From DAOTTI01 sp034437795 (GTDB lineage Bacteria; Chloroflexota; UBA11872; UBA12225), in NCBI GenBank assembly GCA_034437795.1, contig DAOTTI010000261.1, forward strand, positions 1-5,539: a DNA stretch of 5,539 nucleotides, given 5' to 3'. Position numbers and translations under genes: made by a program. The notes under the pieces were generated by a model. It ran no database searches. It saw nothing but the letters and a program-made list of their open reading frames with translations, and was not told the DNA's origin. This document shows, piece by piece, positions 1-5,442 of this stretch; positions within the stretch are counted from its first letter, which is position 1, and each line of letters opens with the position of its first letter.

Positions 1-91
<91 letters not shown>

Positions 92-95
92 ACTA

Positions 96-119
96 GCCTG
101 CTCCCACAAGGGAGCGGGC
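96..119 (-). other. Hairpin next to the mature 16S 5' end
   Basis: On the minus strand GCCCGCTCCC (119-110) and GGGAGCAGGC (105-96) form a 10-position stem with one C-A mismatch and the loop TTGT. It ends about 4 nt before the estimated mature 16S start and lies inside the pairing described for 135-150. It probably takes part in 5'-end maturation. Confidence 0.5.
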
Positions 120-134
120 ATTCATGCGAAAGGA

Positions 135-150
135 GATGTGGCGGATCCTG
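135..150 (-). other. Leader segment complementary to the 16S 5' end
   Basis: Read on the minus strand, CAGGATC (150-144) and CCACATC (141-135) are each fully complementary to parts of the 16S start: GATCCTG (77-71) and GATGTGG (91-85). The two 7-bp helices are in the right order to form together, with 2 nt between them on the leader side and 7 nt (AGAGTTT) on the 16S side. The pairing would enclose the hairpin at 96-119 and bury roughly nucleotides 1-21 of 16S. Leader/16S pairings are known to act as temporary folding or processing structures in bacterial pre-rRNA; that this one forms is inference. Confidence 0.45.
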
Positions 151-166
151 TCACTCCCTGAGACTA

Positions 167-191
167 CAAGCGCTCGGCTCTGGGCCGCTTG
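167..191 (-). other. Short leader stem-loop
   Basis: CAAGCG (167-172) and CGCTTG (186-191) form a perfect 6-bp inverted repeat with a 13-nt loop. On its own this is weak, but it lies in a row of similar elements in the rRNA leader. Confidence 0.3.
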
Positions 192-212
192 CGTCGCTAC
201 CACCGCCTCATC

Positions 213-250
213 CTTTTGGTGTACCGGCAGAGCCGGTCATTGCCCAAAAG
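213..250 (-). other. Two-part leader hairpin
   Basis: An outer stem of 7 perfect pairs (CTTTTGG 213-219 with CCAAAAG 244-250) encloses an inner stem of 6 perfect pairs (ACCGGC 223-228 with GCCGGT 232-237) closed by a 3-nt loop. The whole element is about 38 nt and sits between the boxA-like motif and 16S. There is no U-tract, so it is not an intrinsic terminator. It is best read as part of the folded pre-16S leader. Confidence 0.55.
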
Positions 251-280
251 CGAGGCACAACGTCCTCTTACCACTCTTCA

Positions 281-294
281 ATTGTTAAGGTTCC
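281..294 (-). promoter_or_regulatory. boxA-like rRNA antitermination element
   Basis: The minus strand reads GGAACCTTAACAAT here. The E. coli rRNA leader boxA region is TGCTCTTTAACAAT: the last eight bases are identical and 10 of 14 match overall. boxA is bound by NusB-NusE (S10) as part of the rRNA antitermination complex. Its place in the leader, downstream of the promoter and upstream of 16S, is the expected one. The upstream half (GGAACC instead of TGCTCT) departs from consensus, so the call rests on the downstream half and on position. Confidence 0.45.
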
Positions 295-362
295 CAACTC
301 ATCCCGCGCCCGAGGCCGGACGGTGATACCCGTCTCAGAGCAAAGGAGCTATCACACTACAC

Positions 363-396
363 ACTTCAAAGACATACGGTAACATGCCTTTGAAGT
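363..396 (-). other. 13-bp leader stem-loop
   Basis: On the minus strand ACTTCAAAGGCAT (396-384) and ATGTCTTTGAAGT (375-363) pair over all 13 positions, counting one G-U pair in RNA, around the 8-nt loop GTTACCGT (383-376). In plus-strand RNA the same position would be an A-C mismatch, so the structure favours minus-strand transcription, in line with the rRNA promoter. It is the most AT-rich and best-formed stem in the leader. Candidate roles are an RNase III processing site or a protein-binding structure. A DNA operator is possible but less likely, given the strand-specific wobble. Confidence 0.6.
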
Positions 397-512
397 TATG
401 TACAGGCGATAGCGGGGAGGAGTGATGCGAGTGCTGGCGACTGTGATTACCATGATCCAGGAAGCACCCGCATGTACCTCCCGGCCGGCCTCGTGCCGGC
501 GAGCCAACACCC

Positions 513-548
513 GGCAGGGATCGCTCTTTCTTCTTATGGCGCCCTGCC
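513..548 (-). other. Inverted repeat at the very start of the rRNA leader
   Basis: GGCAGGG (548-542 read on the minus strand) and CCCTGCC (519-513) can pair as a perfect 7-bp stem. The intervening 22 nt are purine-rich (AAGAAGAAAGAG core). It begins at or within a few bases of the predicted transcription start, so it would be the first structure formed by the nascent rRNA. The function is unknown; a 5'-end stabilising stem is the simplest reading. Confidence 0.4.
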
Positions 549-555
549 AGTTCAA

Positions 556-584
556 ATAATACGCAGCCTGTACGGCGTTGTCAA
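556..584 (-). promoter_or_regulatory. Near-consensus sigma70-type promoter of the rRNA operon
   Basis: On the minus strand the -35 hexamer is TTGACA (584-579), a perfect consensus. The spacer is 17 nt (578-562) and the -10 hexamer is TATTAT (561-556), five of six bases matching TATAAT. Predicted transcription start is near base 549. It points straight at the 16S gene, and this strength is expected of an rRNA promoter. The sequence upstream of -35 is GC-rich, with a run of seven G on this strand, so there is no A/T-rich UP element of the E. coli kind. Confidence 0.85.
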
Positions 585-706
585 GATTGCGCGCCCCCCC
601 GAGGGCGGGCGCAAGGGTTGTGGATGTGTTCCCCGCGCGCTCTGGTGGCTCCCCCCGGAGACCGACGCTATCCGGGCGTTCTGGGCACTCCCGCAGGCTG
701 CGCGCG

Positions 707-735
707 TTGCATGCGCGCTTGCCAAGGGGTAGAGT
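707..735 (+). promoter_or_regulatory. Possible weak promoter of the NTF2-like gene
   Basis: TTGCAT (707-712), a 17-nt spacer and TAGAGT (730-735) resemble -35 and -10 boxes, with three and four of six bases matching. Transcription would start near 742, giving a leader of about 16 nt before the ATG at 758. It is the best candidate in the 173 bp between the rRNA promoter and this gene, but in GC-rich DNA such matches arise by chance. Confidence 0.3.
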
Positions 736-757
736 GAGGAAGGCGCGAGGATGCTCC

Positions 758-1546
758 ATGCCACACGCGCGCCTGGTCACGTTGGCCCTAGCTGCGGGGT
801 TGCTGGCACTGCTGGCGTTGCTGGCGCTGCCGGCCCAGCTGGCGTCCCCTACGGGGCCAGCCGGCGCCCAAGGTCCCGTGCCGTTGGCGCCGGCAGCAGG
901 GCAAGCAGGGCAAGCAGGGCAACCGCGACAACCGGGGCAAGCGGGGCAAGACCTGATTGCGCTGGTGGAGCTGTTCCAAACGGCCTGGAACACTCACGAC
1001 GCCGACGCCGTGCTGGCGTTCTTCACCGAAGACGCGGTCGTCACCGACAATGGCCGCTTTGAGGGGAAGGACGCCATCCGGCGCTGGCTGCAGGCGCGCT
1101 TTGACGAGCGCTTGCGGATCGCCGTCGGTACAGACTACCGCGTGGACGCTACTACCGTGCACTGGACGGCCAGGCTCTCGACCTTCACCAGCCGCGCGCT
1201 GGGCGCCCTGCCGCTGGAGGCCAGGATCCAGACAGCCATTCGTGAGGGGAAGATCGCTGCTTACACCAGCACCGTCGAGCCAGCGGCCCTCGCGCGCCAC
1301 CGGCTCTCGATCCGCGATGCGCTGGCCACACGCACAGCGCGCCTGGAGGCACAGAGTGGCGATCCGCTCCCATACCCAGCGCGGGCCACCGCCGTCCCGG
1401 CGGCGCGGCGGGGCGCCGCGGGAAGCCAGCCCCCGCCCGCGCCAGCCGATCGGGGCGCGCCCTCACCAGCCGGCTGGACCGGCGCGCTGGGTGTGATGGT
1501 CCTGGTGCTGGTGCTGGCGATGGCCAGGCGCCCGCAACGATGGTAG
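758..1546 (+). CDS. Secreted, membrane-anchored SnoaL/NTF2-like domain protein
   Basis: 262 aa from ATG 758. This start is chosen because GCGAGG lies 7 nt upstream and the protein then begins with a classic signal peptide: MPHARL, then a Leu/Ala core at about residues 7-28. An open frame continues upstream to 578 but would bury that signal. Residues 31-64 are a Pro/Gly/Gln/Ala linker with GQAGQ repeats. Residues 65-180 resemble the NTF2-like fold of SnoaL-type proteins: helix ELFQTAWNTHDADAVLAFF, TEDAVVTDNG, then FEGKDAIRRWLQARF. Such domains form a small cone that is often catalytic or ligand-binding; the substrate cannot be told here. Residues 205-240 are another Pro/Ala-rich linker, followed by a hydrophobic segment (about 241-255) and a basic tail (ARRPQRW). 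That end resembles a C-terminal anchor or sorting signal, though no LPXTG is present. The domain call is good; the biological role is unknown. It is divergent from the rRNA operon and convergent with the next gene. Confidence 0.85.
   Translation: MPHARLVTLALAAGLLALLALLALPAQLASPTGPAGAQGPVPLAPAAGQAGQAGQPRQPGQAGQDLIALVELFQTAWNTHDADAVLAFFTEDAVVTDNGRFEGKDAIRRWLQARFDERLRIAVGTDYRVDATTVHWTARLSTFTSRALGALPLEARIQTAIREGKIAAYTSTVEPAALARHRLSIRDALATRTARLEAQSGDPLPYPARATAVPAARRGAAGSQPPPAPADRGAPSPAGWTGALGVMVLVLVLAMARRPQRW
899..950 (+). repeat. In-frame 9-bp repeat encoding a Gly/Gln/Ala linker
   Basis: The unit GGGCAAGCA recurs at 899, 908 and, degenerating, up to about 950, encoding GQAGQAGQ and then GQAGQ. 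It lies between the signal peptide and the NTF2-like domain. The period is a multiple of three, so copy number could change without breaking the frame. The motif is too short and irregular to be called collagen-like. Confidence 0.6.
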
Positions 1547-1778
1547 GCCGGCGAGCCAGGCTACCGGCCCGGCTCCTGCCAGGGGCACAAGGATCGCTCC
1601 GTCGACTGCTGGTCTGCTCGCCTGCCGTATTCACGACCGGCGATGTCTTCCCTTCTCCTCTAGGAGAGGGTCAGGCTGCGGGCCCTGCTGGCGCCGGCCG
1701 AACAGTCCGGCCACGCGCGCCGGCCGTGTCCGCGCCACCTGCACCCGGCTCTCCACCGCGTTCCCGATGGACCGAAGA
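1547..1778. other. Convergent intergenic region
   Basis: These 232 bp separate the 3' ends of two converging genes. No gene is evident: frames open here run on antisense into the propeller gene. The region contains the palindrome at 1650-1670 and a smaller GC stem (GGCCG 1696-1700 with CGGCC 1708-1712). Neither is followed by a T-tract on either strand, so no canonical intrinsic terminator is visible. Confidence 0.5.
1650..1670. repeat. REP-like palindrome between converging genes
   Basis: CCCTTCTCC (1650-1658) and GGAGAGGG (1663-1670) form a stem with one bulged base and the loop TCTA, followed by TCAGG. It resembles the short dispersed palindromes with a GGAGAGGGTCAGGG-like core that occur between genes in many bacterial genomes. 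It may serve as a bidirectional transcription barrier. Whether it is repeated elsewhere in this genome cannot be seen from one window. Confidence 0.4.
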
Positions 1779-3056
1779 TCACGCCGGGCGGGCGGCCAGG
1801 GCCAGGGGAGCGCCTTGGAGCGCGATGGGAGCGAGCAGCGTATTGCTGCGGGTATCCACGCGCCACAGGCGATCGCCGAGGGTATCGGCGACGTAGAGCT
1901 TGTCCACCGGTCCCATGGCCAGGGCCAGGCAGCCGCCGGGCAGCGGCCAGCGCTGCGTCACCACGCCCGCGCCCAGGTCCAGGCACACCAGGCGCCGCGA
2001 CGACGTCCCCGCGAGGGGCTGGCCCATCAGGAGATAGGCGTGTCGGCCTTCCGGATGCACCGCCAGCGCCGCCGGCCGCTCTTCAAGCGACCAGACCGAG
2101 AGCGGATCGAGCTGCAGCGCATCCATCGCCACCAGCAGGGGCGGGCGGGGAAGGGCCCACCCCCAGCCATCGTCCCAGAAAGACGGCGTGGAAAGGGCGC
2201 CGTACAGGGTCGGCGCGTGGCCTGCCCCGAGCGCCGGAGCTACCGCCAGATGCATCGCCCCATTGCCGTCCGGCAGCGAGGTCTGCGCCAGGAGCCGGCC
2301 CTGCGCCGGATCCAGGGCCACGATCCGTCCGGCGCCGGGGCCCCAGCCGGGCCGCCCAAGCCAGTCGGAACGCCAGACAGACGCGTACAGGCGGGAGCCG
2401 TCCGGCAGGACCTCCAGCGCCAGCACCTGCTCGCCGGCCTGCGCCACCGGCAGGTGCCGGAGTATGGTCCCCGTCGCCAGGTCGAGGACCGCCACCGTCG
2501 ATGGTTCGAGGCCGGCGGGATCGACGACCAGGACGTACGCGCGGCCGCGGGCATCGGCGGTCAGGTGCTGCGCCGATTCCCCTGCGCCATAGCGGTGCGG
2601 CAGGGACGCGCCGGTACCCACGCGCACGCGCTCGCAGCACCCGTCCGCCGCCCCCAGCGGTGCTAGACGCGCCCCTGCTGGCAGGTTCCGTCGCGAGGGT
2701 GAGCCGGTGATCGGAACGGAGGGAGCGTCACCACCGGCCGCGCCCGCCGGCCGGATCACTCCTACCTCCGGCGCGTTCGCCACCAGCGGGAGAACGGCCG
2801 CATTGCCCGTGGGGCCGACGCCGATCTGCCAGGGTAGTCCCTGGCGCCCGAGGGGCGAGAGGGAGATGCGGGAGATGACGCGATCCGTAATCGAGTCCAG
2901 CACCGCTACGGCCCGTTCGCGCGCCAGCCCAACGTACAGCTCAGCCACCGTCAGCGTCCGAACACCGCCGGGCGGGACGCAGCCGGCCGCCAGGGTCAGG
3001 GCGGCCGCCAGTCGAATACCGTCGTGGAGCGCCTGGCGGCGCCGGTAGCGGAGCAT
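1779..3056 (-). CDS. YVTN-type beta-propeller lipoprotein (YncE-like)
   Basis: 425 aa. The N-terminus has a basic stretch (MLRYRRR), a hydrophobic core (LAAALTLAAG) and Cys26 in LTLAAGC, a lipobox-like signal with Ala rather than Leu at -3, so an exported lipid-anchored protein is likely. The rest is made of blade-like repeats in which a value is read, tied to a name and compared over time: ERAVAVLDSITDRVISRISL (about 47-66), STVAVLDLATGTILRHLPV (186-204), GRIVALDPAQGRLLAQTSL (243-261), RRLVCLDLGAGVVTQRWPL (354-372) and KLYVADTLGDRLWRVDT (386-402). Six or seven blades would form a propeller acting as a binding platform. No catalytic motif is visible and the ligand is unknown. There is no clear Shine-Dalgarno before ATG 3056; this start is kept because it gives the export signal. 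The gene is flanked by plus-strand genes on both sides, so it is transcribed alone. Confidence 0.85.
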   Translation of the reverse strand: MLRYRRRQALHDGIRLAAALTLAAGCVPPGGVRTLTVAELYVGLARERAVAVLDSITDRVISRISLSPLGRQGLPWQIGVGPTGNAAVLPLVANAPEVGVIRPAGAAGGDAPSVPITGSPSRRNLPAGARLAPLGAADGCCERVRVGTGASLPHRYGAGESAQHLTADARGRAYVLVVDPAGLEPSTVAVLDLATGTILRHLPVAQAGEQVLALEVLPDGSRLYASVWRSDWLGRPGWGPGAGRIVALDPAQGRLLAQTSLPDGNGAMHLAVAPALGAGHAPTLYGALSTPSFWDDGWGWALPRPPLLVAMDALQLDPLSVWSLEERPAALAVHPEGRHAYLLMGQPLAGTSSRRLVCLDLGAGVVTQRWPLPGGCLALAMGPVDKLYVADTLGDRLWRVDTRSNTLLAPIALQGAPLALAARPA

Positions 3057-3080
3057 GGCAGCAGTCTACGATCGGTCATC

Positions 3081-3125
3081 GCGCCAGGCGTAGGCAATCA
3101 CCCCTGGCGCAGCGTTTCCCACGCT
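3081..3125. repeat. Two adjacent inverted repeats upstream of the lipoprotein gene
   Basis: GCGCCAGG (3081-3088) and CCTGGCGC (3103-3110) are perfect 8-bp arms around a 14-nt loop. Directly beside them AGCGT (3111-3115) and ACGCT (3121-3125) form a second, 5-bp inverted repeat. The pair starts 25 bp upstream of the lipoprotein start codon. It could be an operator, or a terminator for the minus-strand GT-C gene, but there is no T-tract. No good promoter hexamers were found nearby. Confidence 0.4.
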
Positions 3126-3223
3126 ACTTGGCAACTGCCGTGCCGCTACGGGGCTCCACAGGGACGGCGCGCCCCGCGCGCAATGAGCCATGCTTGTATC
3201 CCTCCCTCGAGACATGGCGGAGT

Positions 3224-3402
3224 GTGAAGCTCTCAGCTATGTATCGCAAGGAGGGGGAGTACTGGATCGGCTACGTCGAGAGATCCGCGGCGCGAATACG
3301 CAGGGACGCACCCTGGACGAGGCGCGTGAGAACCCGCGTGAGGCCGTCGACCTGATCCTCGCCACTCATCGAGAGATTGCCCGGCAAATGGCCGCGAGGT
3401 GT
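3224..3402 (+). pseudogene. HicB-family antitoxin remnant, frameshifted
   Basis: Two overlapping frames each hold half of a HicB-like (UPF0150) protein. The first, from GTG 3224 or ATG 3239, reads VKLSAMYRKEGEYWIGYVE. The second, one frame over from about 3283, reads GANTQGRTLDEAREN, then REAVDLILATHREIARQMA. Joined, they match the usual family order: N-terminal strand, GYVEE, a GANTQG-type turn, TLEEA and a C-terminal helix. The break is at GAGAG (3278-3282), where one missing base in a GAGGAG or GAGAAG context explains the shift. Intact members neutralise HicA, an mRNA-cleaving toxin, and some bind DNA. No HicA-like frame (small dsRBD-fold protein with its catalytic His) is visible beside it. 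The second frame runs on without homology to 3549, into the antisense gene, so the native stop also seems lost. A sequencing error is the main alternative. Confidence 0.7.
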
Positions 3403-3424
3403 GATGGCGGTGATGATGGCGGTG

Positions 3425-5416
3425 TCAAACAGCACCAGGTTCCTGCGAGCGGCAGAGCTCGCGCTCAGCCAGGAGCGGGTCGCGTGGGAGACGTAGCGTG
3501 CTCAGGCGCCAGGCCAGCGCGACGTTGCGCAGGAAACGGTCCGGCGTGAGCGGCGCCTGAACGGCGCGGAGCAGCTCCGCCAGGTCGCTGCAGGTGAGCG
3601 CGGCGCGGGCGGCGACGACGTCGCGCGGCAGCGCCGGGAGCGGCGGCACCCGCTCGGCGGGCGCCACGGGATCGACAGCCACGCCGGCGGCAAAGCGGGC
3701 CACCACCCACTCGTCCGGCAGGTCCTTCTCGTGCCCCGGGCGCCGGCGCCGCTCCAGACGTAGGCGCGACGCAATCGGGTCGCCCAGGCCCAGGCGGTCC
3801 ACCAGGTGCACGCGCGGGCCGGCGGCGTAGCCGGTCAGGCCAATGTTCTGGCGGTTGGCTACCACATTGGCTAGAACCCACGGGGCCAGCGGGAGTTCCG
3901 GCTGCCGGCCGGGGACAGCCTCCGCGGCTCCGGGGCGCCAGGGGAGCAGCACCCGCCGCTCGCCGGCCAGCCGGCGCAGGGCATGGCCATCACGCGCCCA
4001 CGGCGCGGCGTCATAGTCCGCCAGCGTCACGGGGTGGGGATGACCTGAAAGGTGCACGTAGAACCAGCGCTCGTCGGCGATGCCCTGCGTCCCCACGCCG
4101 TTGCCGACGCGGTGGTACGGCGGGCGTAGCCAGAGGGCGCAGAGCACGGCCCAGGCCACCACCGCCGTGGCCGGCGGGATGGCATGCCACCATCGCGCCC
4201 CCGCCACGACGGCCACCGGCAGGAGCACGGCGAACAGGCTCGGCAGCAGCATGCGGCCATGCATGAAGTCCCCGCCCAGCCGCACCACGTAGGCGCCATG
4301 CGCCAGGCCGCTGAGTACCGGAATGAGCGTGAAGGCGAGCGCCCGCCCGCGGACGTCCGCGGCCAGCCGCATGGCCCTGACCAGGCTGCCCAGCCACCAC
4401 GTCCCCAGGACCGCCAGCGGCAGCCAGAGCGCGTACGGCCCAACGAAGTCGGCCAGATAGACCAGGCCCTGGTCCCAGCGGGCGGCGGCCGCCTCCTTGG
4501 CCAGCGCCGTGTTGGGGACCACGGCGGCGAAGTAGCCCATGCGAAAGATCTGATAGGGGGCGGGCAGAGCGGCTGCACTGGCAAGTAGCTGGATCGAGCG
4601 CCGCAGCCCGGCGGGCGGCGCCAAGACGAGGAGCAAGATCAAGAAACCAACGCTCATCACCGCCAGGTCCGGCCGGATCAGCGGGCCCAGGCTGGCGATG
4701 ACTGCCCACAGGCCGGCCTCCCCGCCCCGCGGCCGGCGGCGCGGGTCCAGGAACGCCGCCAATCCCCAGTGGCACAGCCCGAGCCAGCCCAGGGCCAGCC
4801 CCGTCTCTAGCCCCGACGTGGCGAAGTCCCAGTAGACGGGGATGGCGGCGACTACGAGCGCGCCGAGCGGTAGCGCCGGCCGGCCCGAAGTGGCGCTCGC
4901 CACCCGTAGCGCCCGCAGCGCTCCCAGGGTTCCCAGCGCCAGCCCGCCGGTGGCGCACAGGAGGCCCCACACGGCAGCGATCCACTCCAGTGAGACGCCT
5001 TCGCCAGAGAGGGCGCGCAGCAGCGCGGCCGTGGCCGCCAGCAACCCGACCCACAGCGGGTTGGTGTAGACCTCCACGCGCTCGCCGACGTTGTAGATGG
5101 GGCCGTAGCCGTCAAGGAGATTGCGTACCACGCGCAAATCGATGAAGGCGTCCTCCGCTACCCAGCGCCGGTCCCAACCCTGCAGGGCCAGGAGTGCGGC
5201 CGGGACAAGGACGAGCGCCATCTGGCCGGCGGAAGGGAGCCGGCGCGCCGGCGACACCGGCACAGGCCCACCTGCGGGGACGGGCGCGCCGGCCGCGCCA
5301 GGCGCGGATGAGACCGCGTCACGCGCCGCCGGAGACACCGGCACAGATCCACCCGCCGGGACGGGCGCGCCAGACCGGCCGCGCCACAGCGAGAGAGCGA
5401 AGGGCAGCACCGGCAT
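3425..5416 (-). CDS. Polytopic GT-C glycosyltransferase-like protein, AftB/ZomB family
   Basis: 663 aa. After a Pro/Gly/Ala-rich N-terminal stretch (1-62), the body has about ten hydrophobic segments between residues 66 and 430, then a soluble, probably extracytoplasmic domain (431-663). Family signatures in order: AEDAFIDLRVVRNLL (87-101) with the acidic pair in the first loop typical of GT-C enzymes, GERVEVYTNPLW (111-122), FATSGLETGL (198-207), RPDL (248-251), VPNTALAKE (300-308), VRLGGDFMHGRMLLP (378-392), GYAAGPRVHLVDRLGLGDP (529-547) and RPGHEKDLPDEW (559-570). These resemble mycobacterial AftB, which adds terminal arabinofuranose from a polyprenyl-phosphate donor to cell-wall arabinan, and the related ZomB proteins. 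The sugar and acceptor here are unknown. The length is close to AftB. ATG 5416 has only a weak GGGCGGG upstream; Met66 (5221) is a plausible alternative that would drop the low-complexity stretch. No glycan genes are adjacent. Confidence 0.87.
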   Translation of the reverse strand: MPVLPFALSLWRGRSGAPVPAGGSVPVSPAARDAVSSAPGAAGAPVPAGGPVPVSPARRLPSAGQMALVLVPAALLALQGWDRRWVAEDAFIDLRVVRNLLDGYGPIYNVGERVEVYTNPLWVGLLAATAALLRALSGEGVSLEWIAAVWGLLCATGGLALGTLGALRALRVASATSGRPALPLGALVVAAIPVYWDFATSGLETGLALGWLGLCHWGLAAFLDPRRRPRGGEAGLWAVIASLGPLIRPDLAVMSVGFLILLLVLAPPAGLRRSIQLLASAAALPAPYQIFRMGYFAAVVPNTALAKEAAAARWDQGLVYLADFVGPYALWLPLAVLGTWWLGSLVRAMRLAADVRGRALAFTLIPVLSGLAHGAYVVRLGGDFMHGRMLLPSLFAVLLPVAVVAGARWWHAIPPATAVVAWAVLCALWLRPPYHRVGNGVGTQGIADERWFYVHLSGHPHPVTLADYDAAPWARDGHALRRLAGERRVLLPWRPGAAEAVPGRQPELPLAPWVLANVVANRQNIGLTGYAAGPRVHLVDRLGLGDPIASRLRLERRRRPGHEKDLPDEWVVARFAAGVAVDPVAPAERVPPLPALPRDVVAARAALTCSDLAELLRAVQAPLTPDRFLRNVALAWRLSTLRLPRDPLLAERELCRSQEPGAV
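5248..5371 (-). repeat. Direct repeat (2 x 43 bp, 81-bp period) in the GT-C gene's 5' end
   Basis: Bases 5248-5290 and 5329-5371 match at 38 of 43 positions. They encode the copies GAPVPAGGPVPVSP and GAPVPAGGSVPVSP, 27 codons apart. Because the period is a multiple of three, the reading frame is kept. This is a recent or maintained duplication within a Pro/Gly/Ala-rich N-terminal tail that AftB/ZomB-type proteins do not need for their fold. Confidence 0.75.
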
Positions 5417-5425
5417 GGACCCGCC

Positions 5426-5433
5426 CTATATAG
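5426..5433. promoter_or_regulatory. Palindromic -10-like element shared by two divergent genes
   Basis: CTATATAG is a perfect palindrome lying in the 26 bp between the divergent start codons (5416 minus, 5443 plus). On the plus strand TATAGT (5429-5434) ends 8 nt before ATG 5443, so transcription could begin at or next to the start codon, giving a leaderless mRNA. On the minus strand TATATA ends about 10 nt before ATG 5416, a similar geometry. No convincing -35 hexamer is visible in either direction; it would lie inside the opposite gene. Confidence 0.4.
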
Positions 5434-5442
5434 TGGAACGCC

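Larger units (their letters stand above)
92..549 (-). other. rRNA operon leader (5' external transcribed region upstream of 16S)
   Basis: This is the stretch between the near-consensus promoter at 556-584 and the mature 16S 5' end. It would be transcribed leftward as a leader of about 455 nt. I see no convincing gene in it: the open frames on either strand are short, start without ribosome sites and give low-complexity proteins. What it holds is RNA structure. In transcription order these are a 7-bp stem (548-513), a 13-bp stem (396-363), a boxA-like motif (294-281), a two-part hairpin (250-213), a 6-bp stem (191-167), a segment complementary to the 16S 5' end (150-135) and a hairpin just before the mature end (119-96). 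Leader RNAs of this kind serve antitermination, RNase III processing and 16S folding. The exact transcription start and any second promoter are unproven. Confidence 0.75.

Noticed and set aside
96..119. Intrinsic terminator upstream of 16S
   Set aside because: The hairpin is strong but has no T-tract and lies inside the rRNA transcript next to the mature end.
472..732. 86-aa open frame on the plus strand
   Set aside because: It runs antisense across the rRNA promoter and leader, has no ribosome site and no recognisable protein pattern.
578..757. Upstream extension of the NTF2-like gene, giving a 322-aa protein from 578
   Set aside because: The added 60 residues are Arg/Pro-rich and featureless and would bury the clear signal peptide at 758, which also has a better-placed ribosome site. 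578 is inside the rRNA promoter.
899..950. CRISPR-like or collagen-type repeat
   Set aside because: The 9-bp units have no spacers and encode a Gly/Gln linker in frame; Gly-X-Y periodicity is not maintained.
352..993. 213-aa open frame on the minus strand
   Set aside because: It is antisense to the NTF2-like gene; its Cys/Pro repeats are the complement of the GQAGQ linker, and it crosses the rRNA promoter and leader.
1767..2666. 299-aa open frame on the plus strand opposite the propeller gene
   Set aside because: Arg/Gln/His-rich product typical of an antisense frame in GC-rich DNA; the opposite strand has a coherent propeller protein with an export signal.
3403..3549. HicA toxin following the HicB remnant
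   Set aside because: No frame after 3400 on the plus strand shows the HicA pattern; this DNA is the 3' end of the opposite GT-C gene.
4011..5054. 347-aa open frame on the minus strand inside the GT-C gene
   Set aside because: It is another frame of the same DNA; the 663-aa frame carries all the family motifs, while this one is Gly/Arg-rich and has none.
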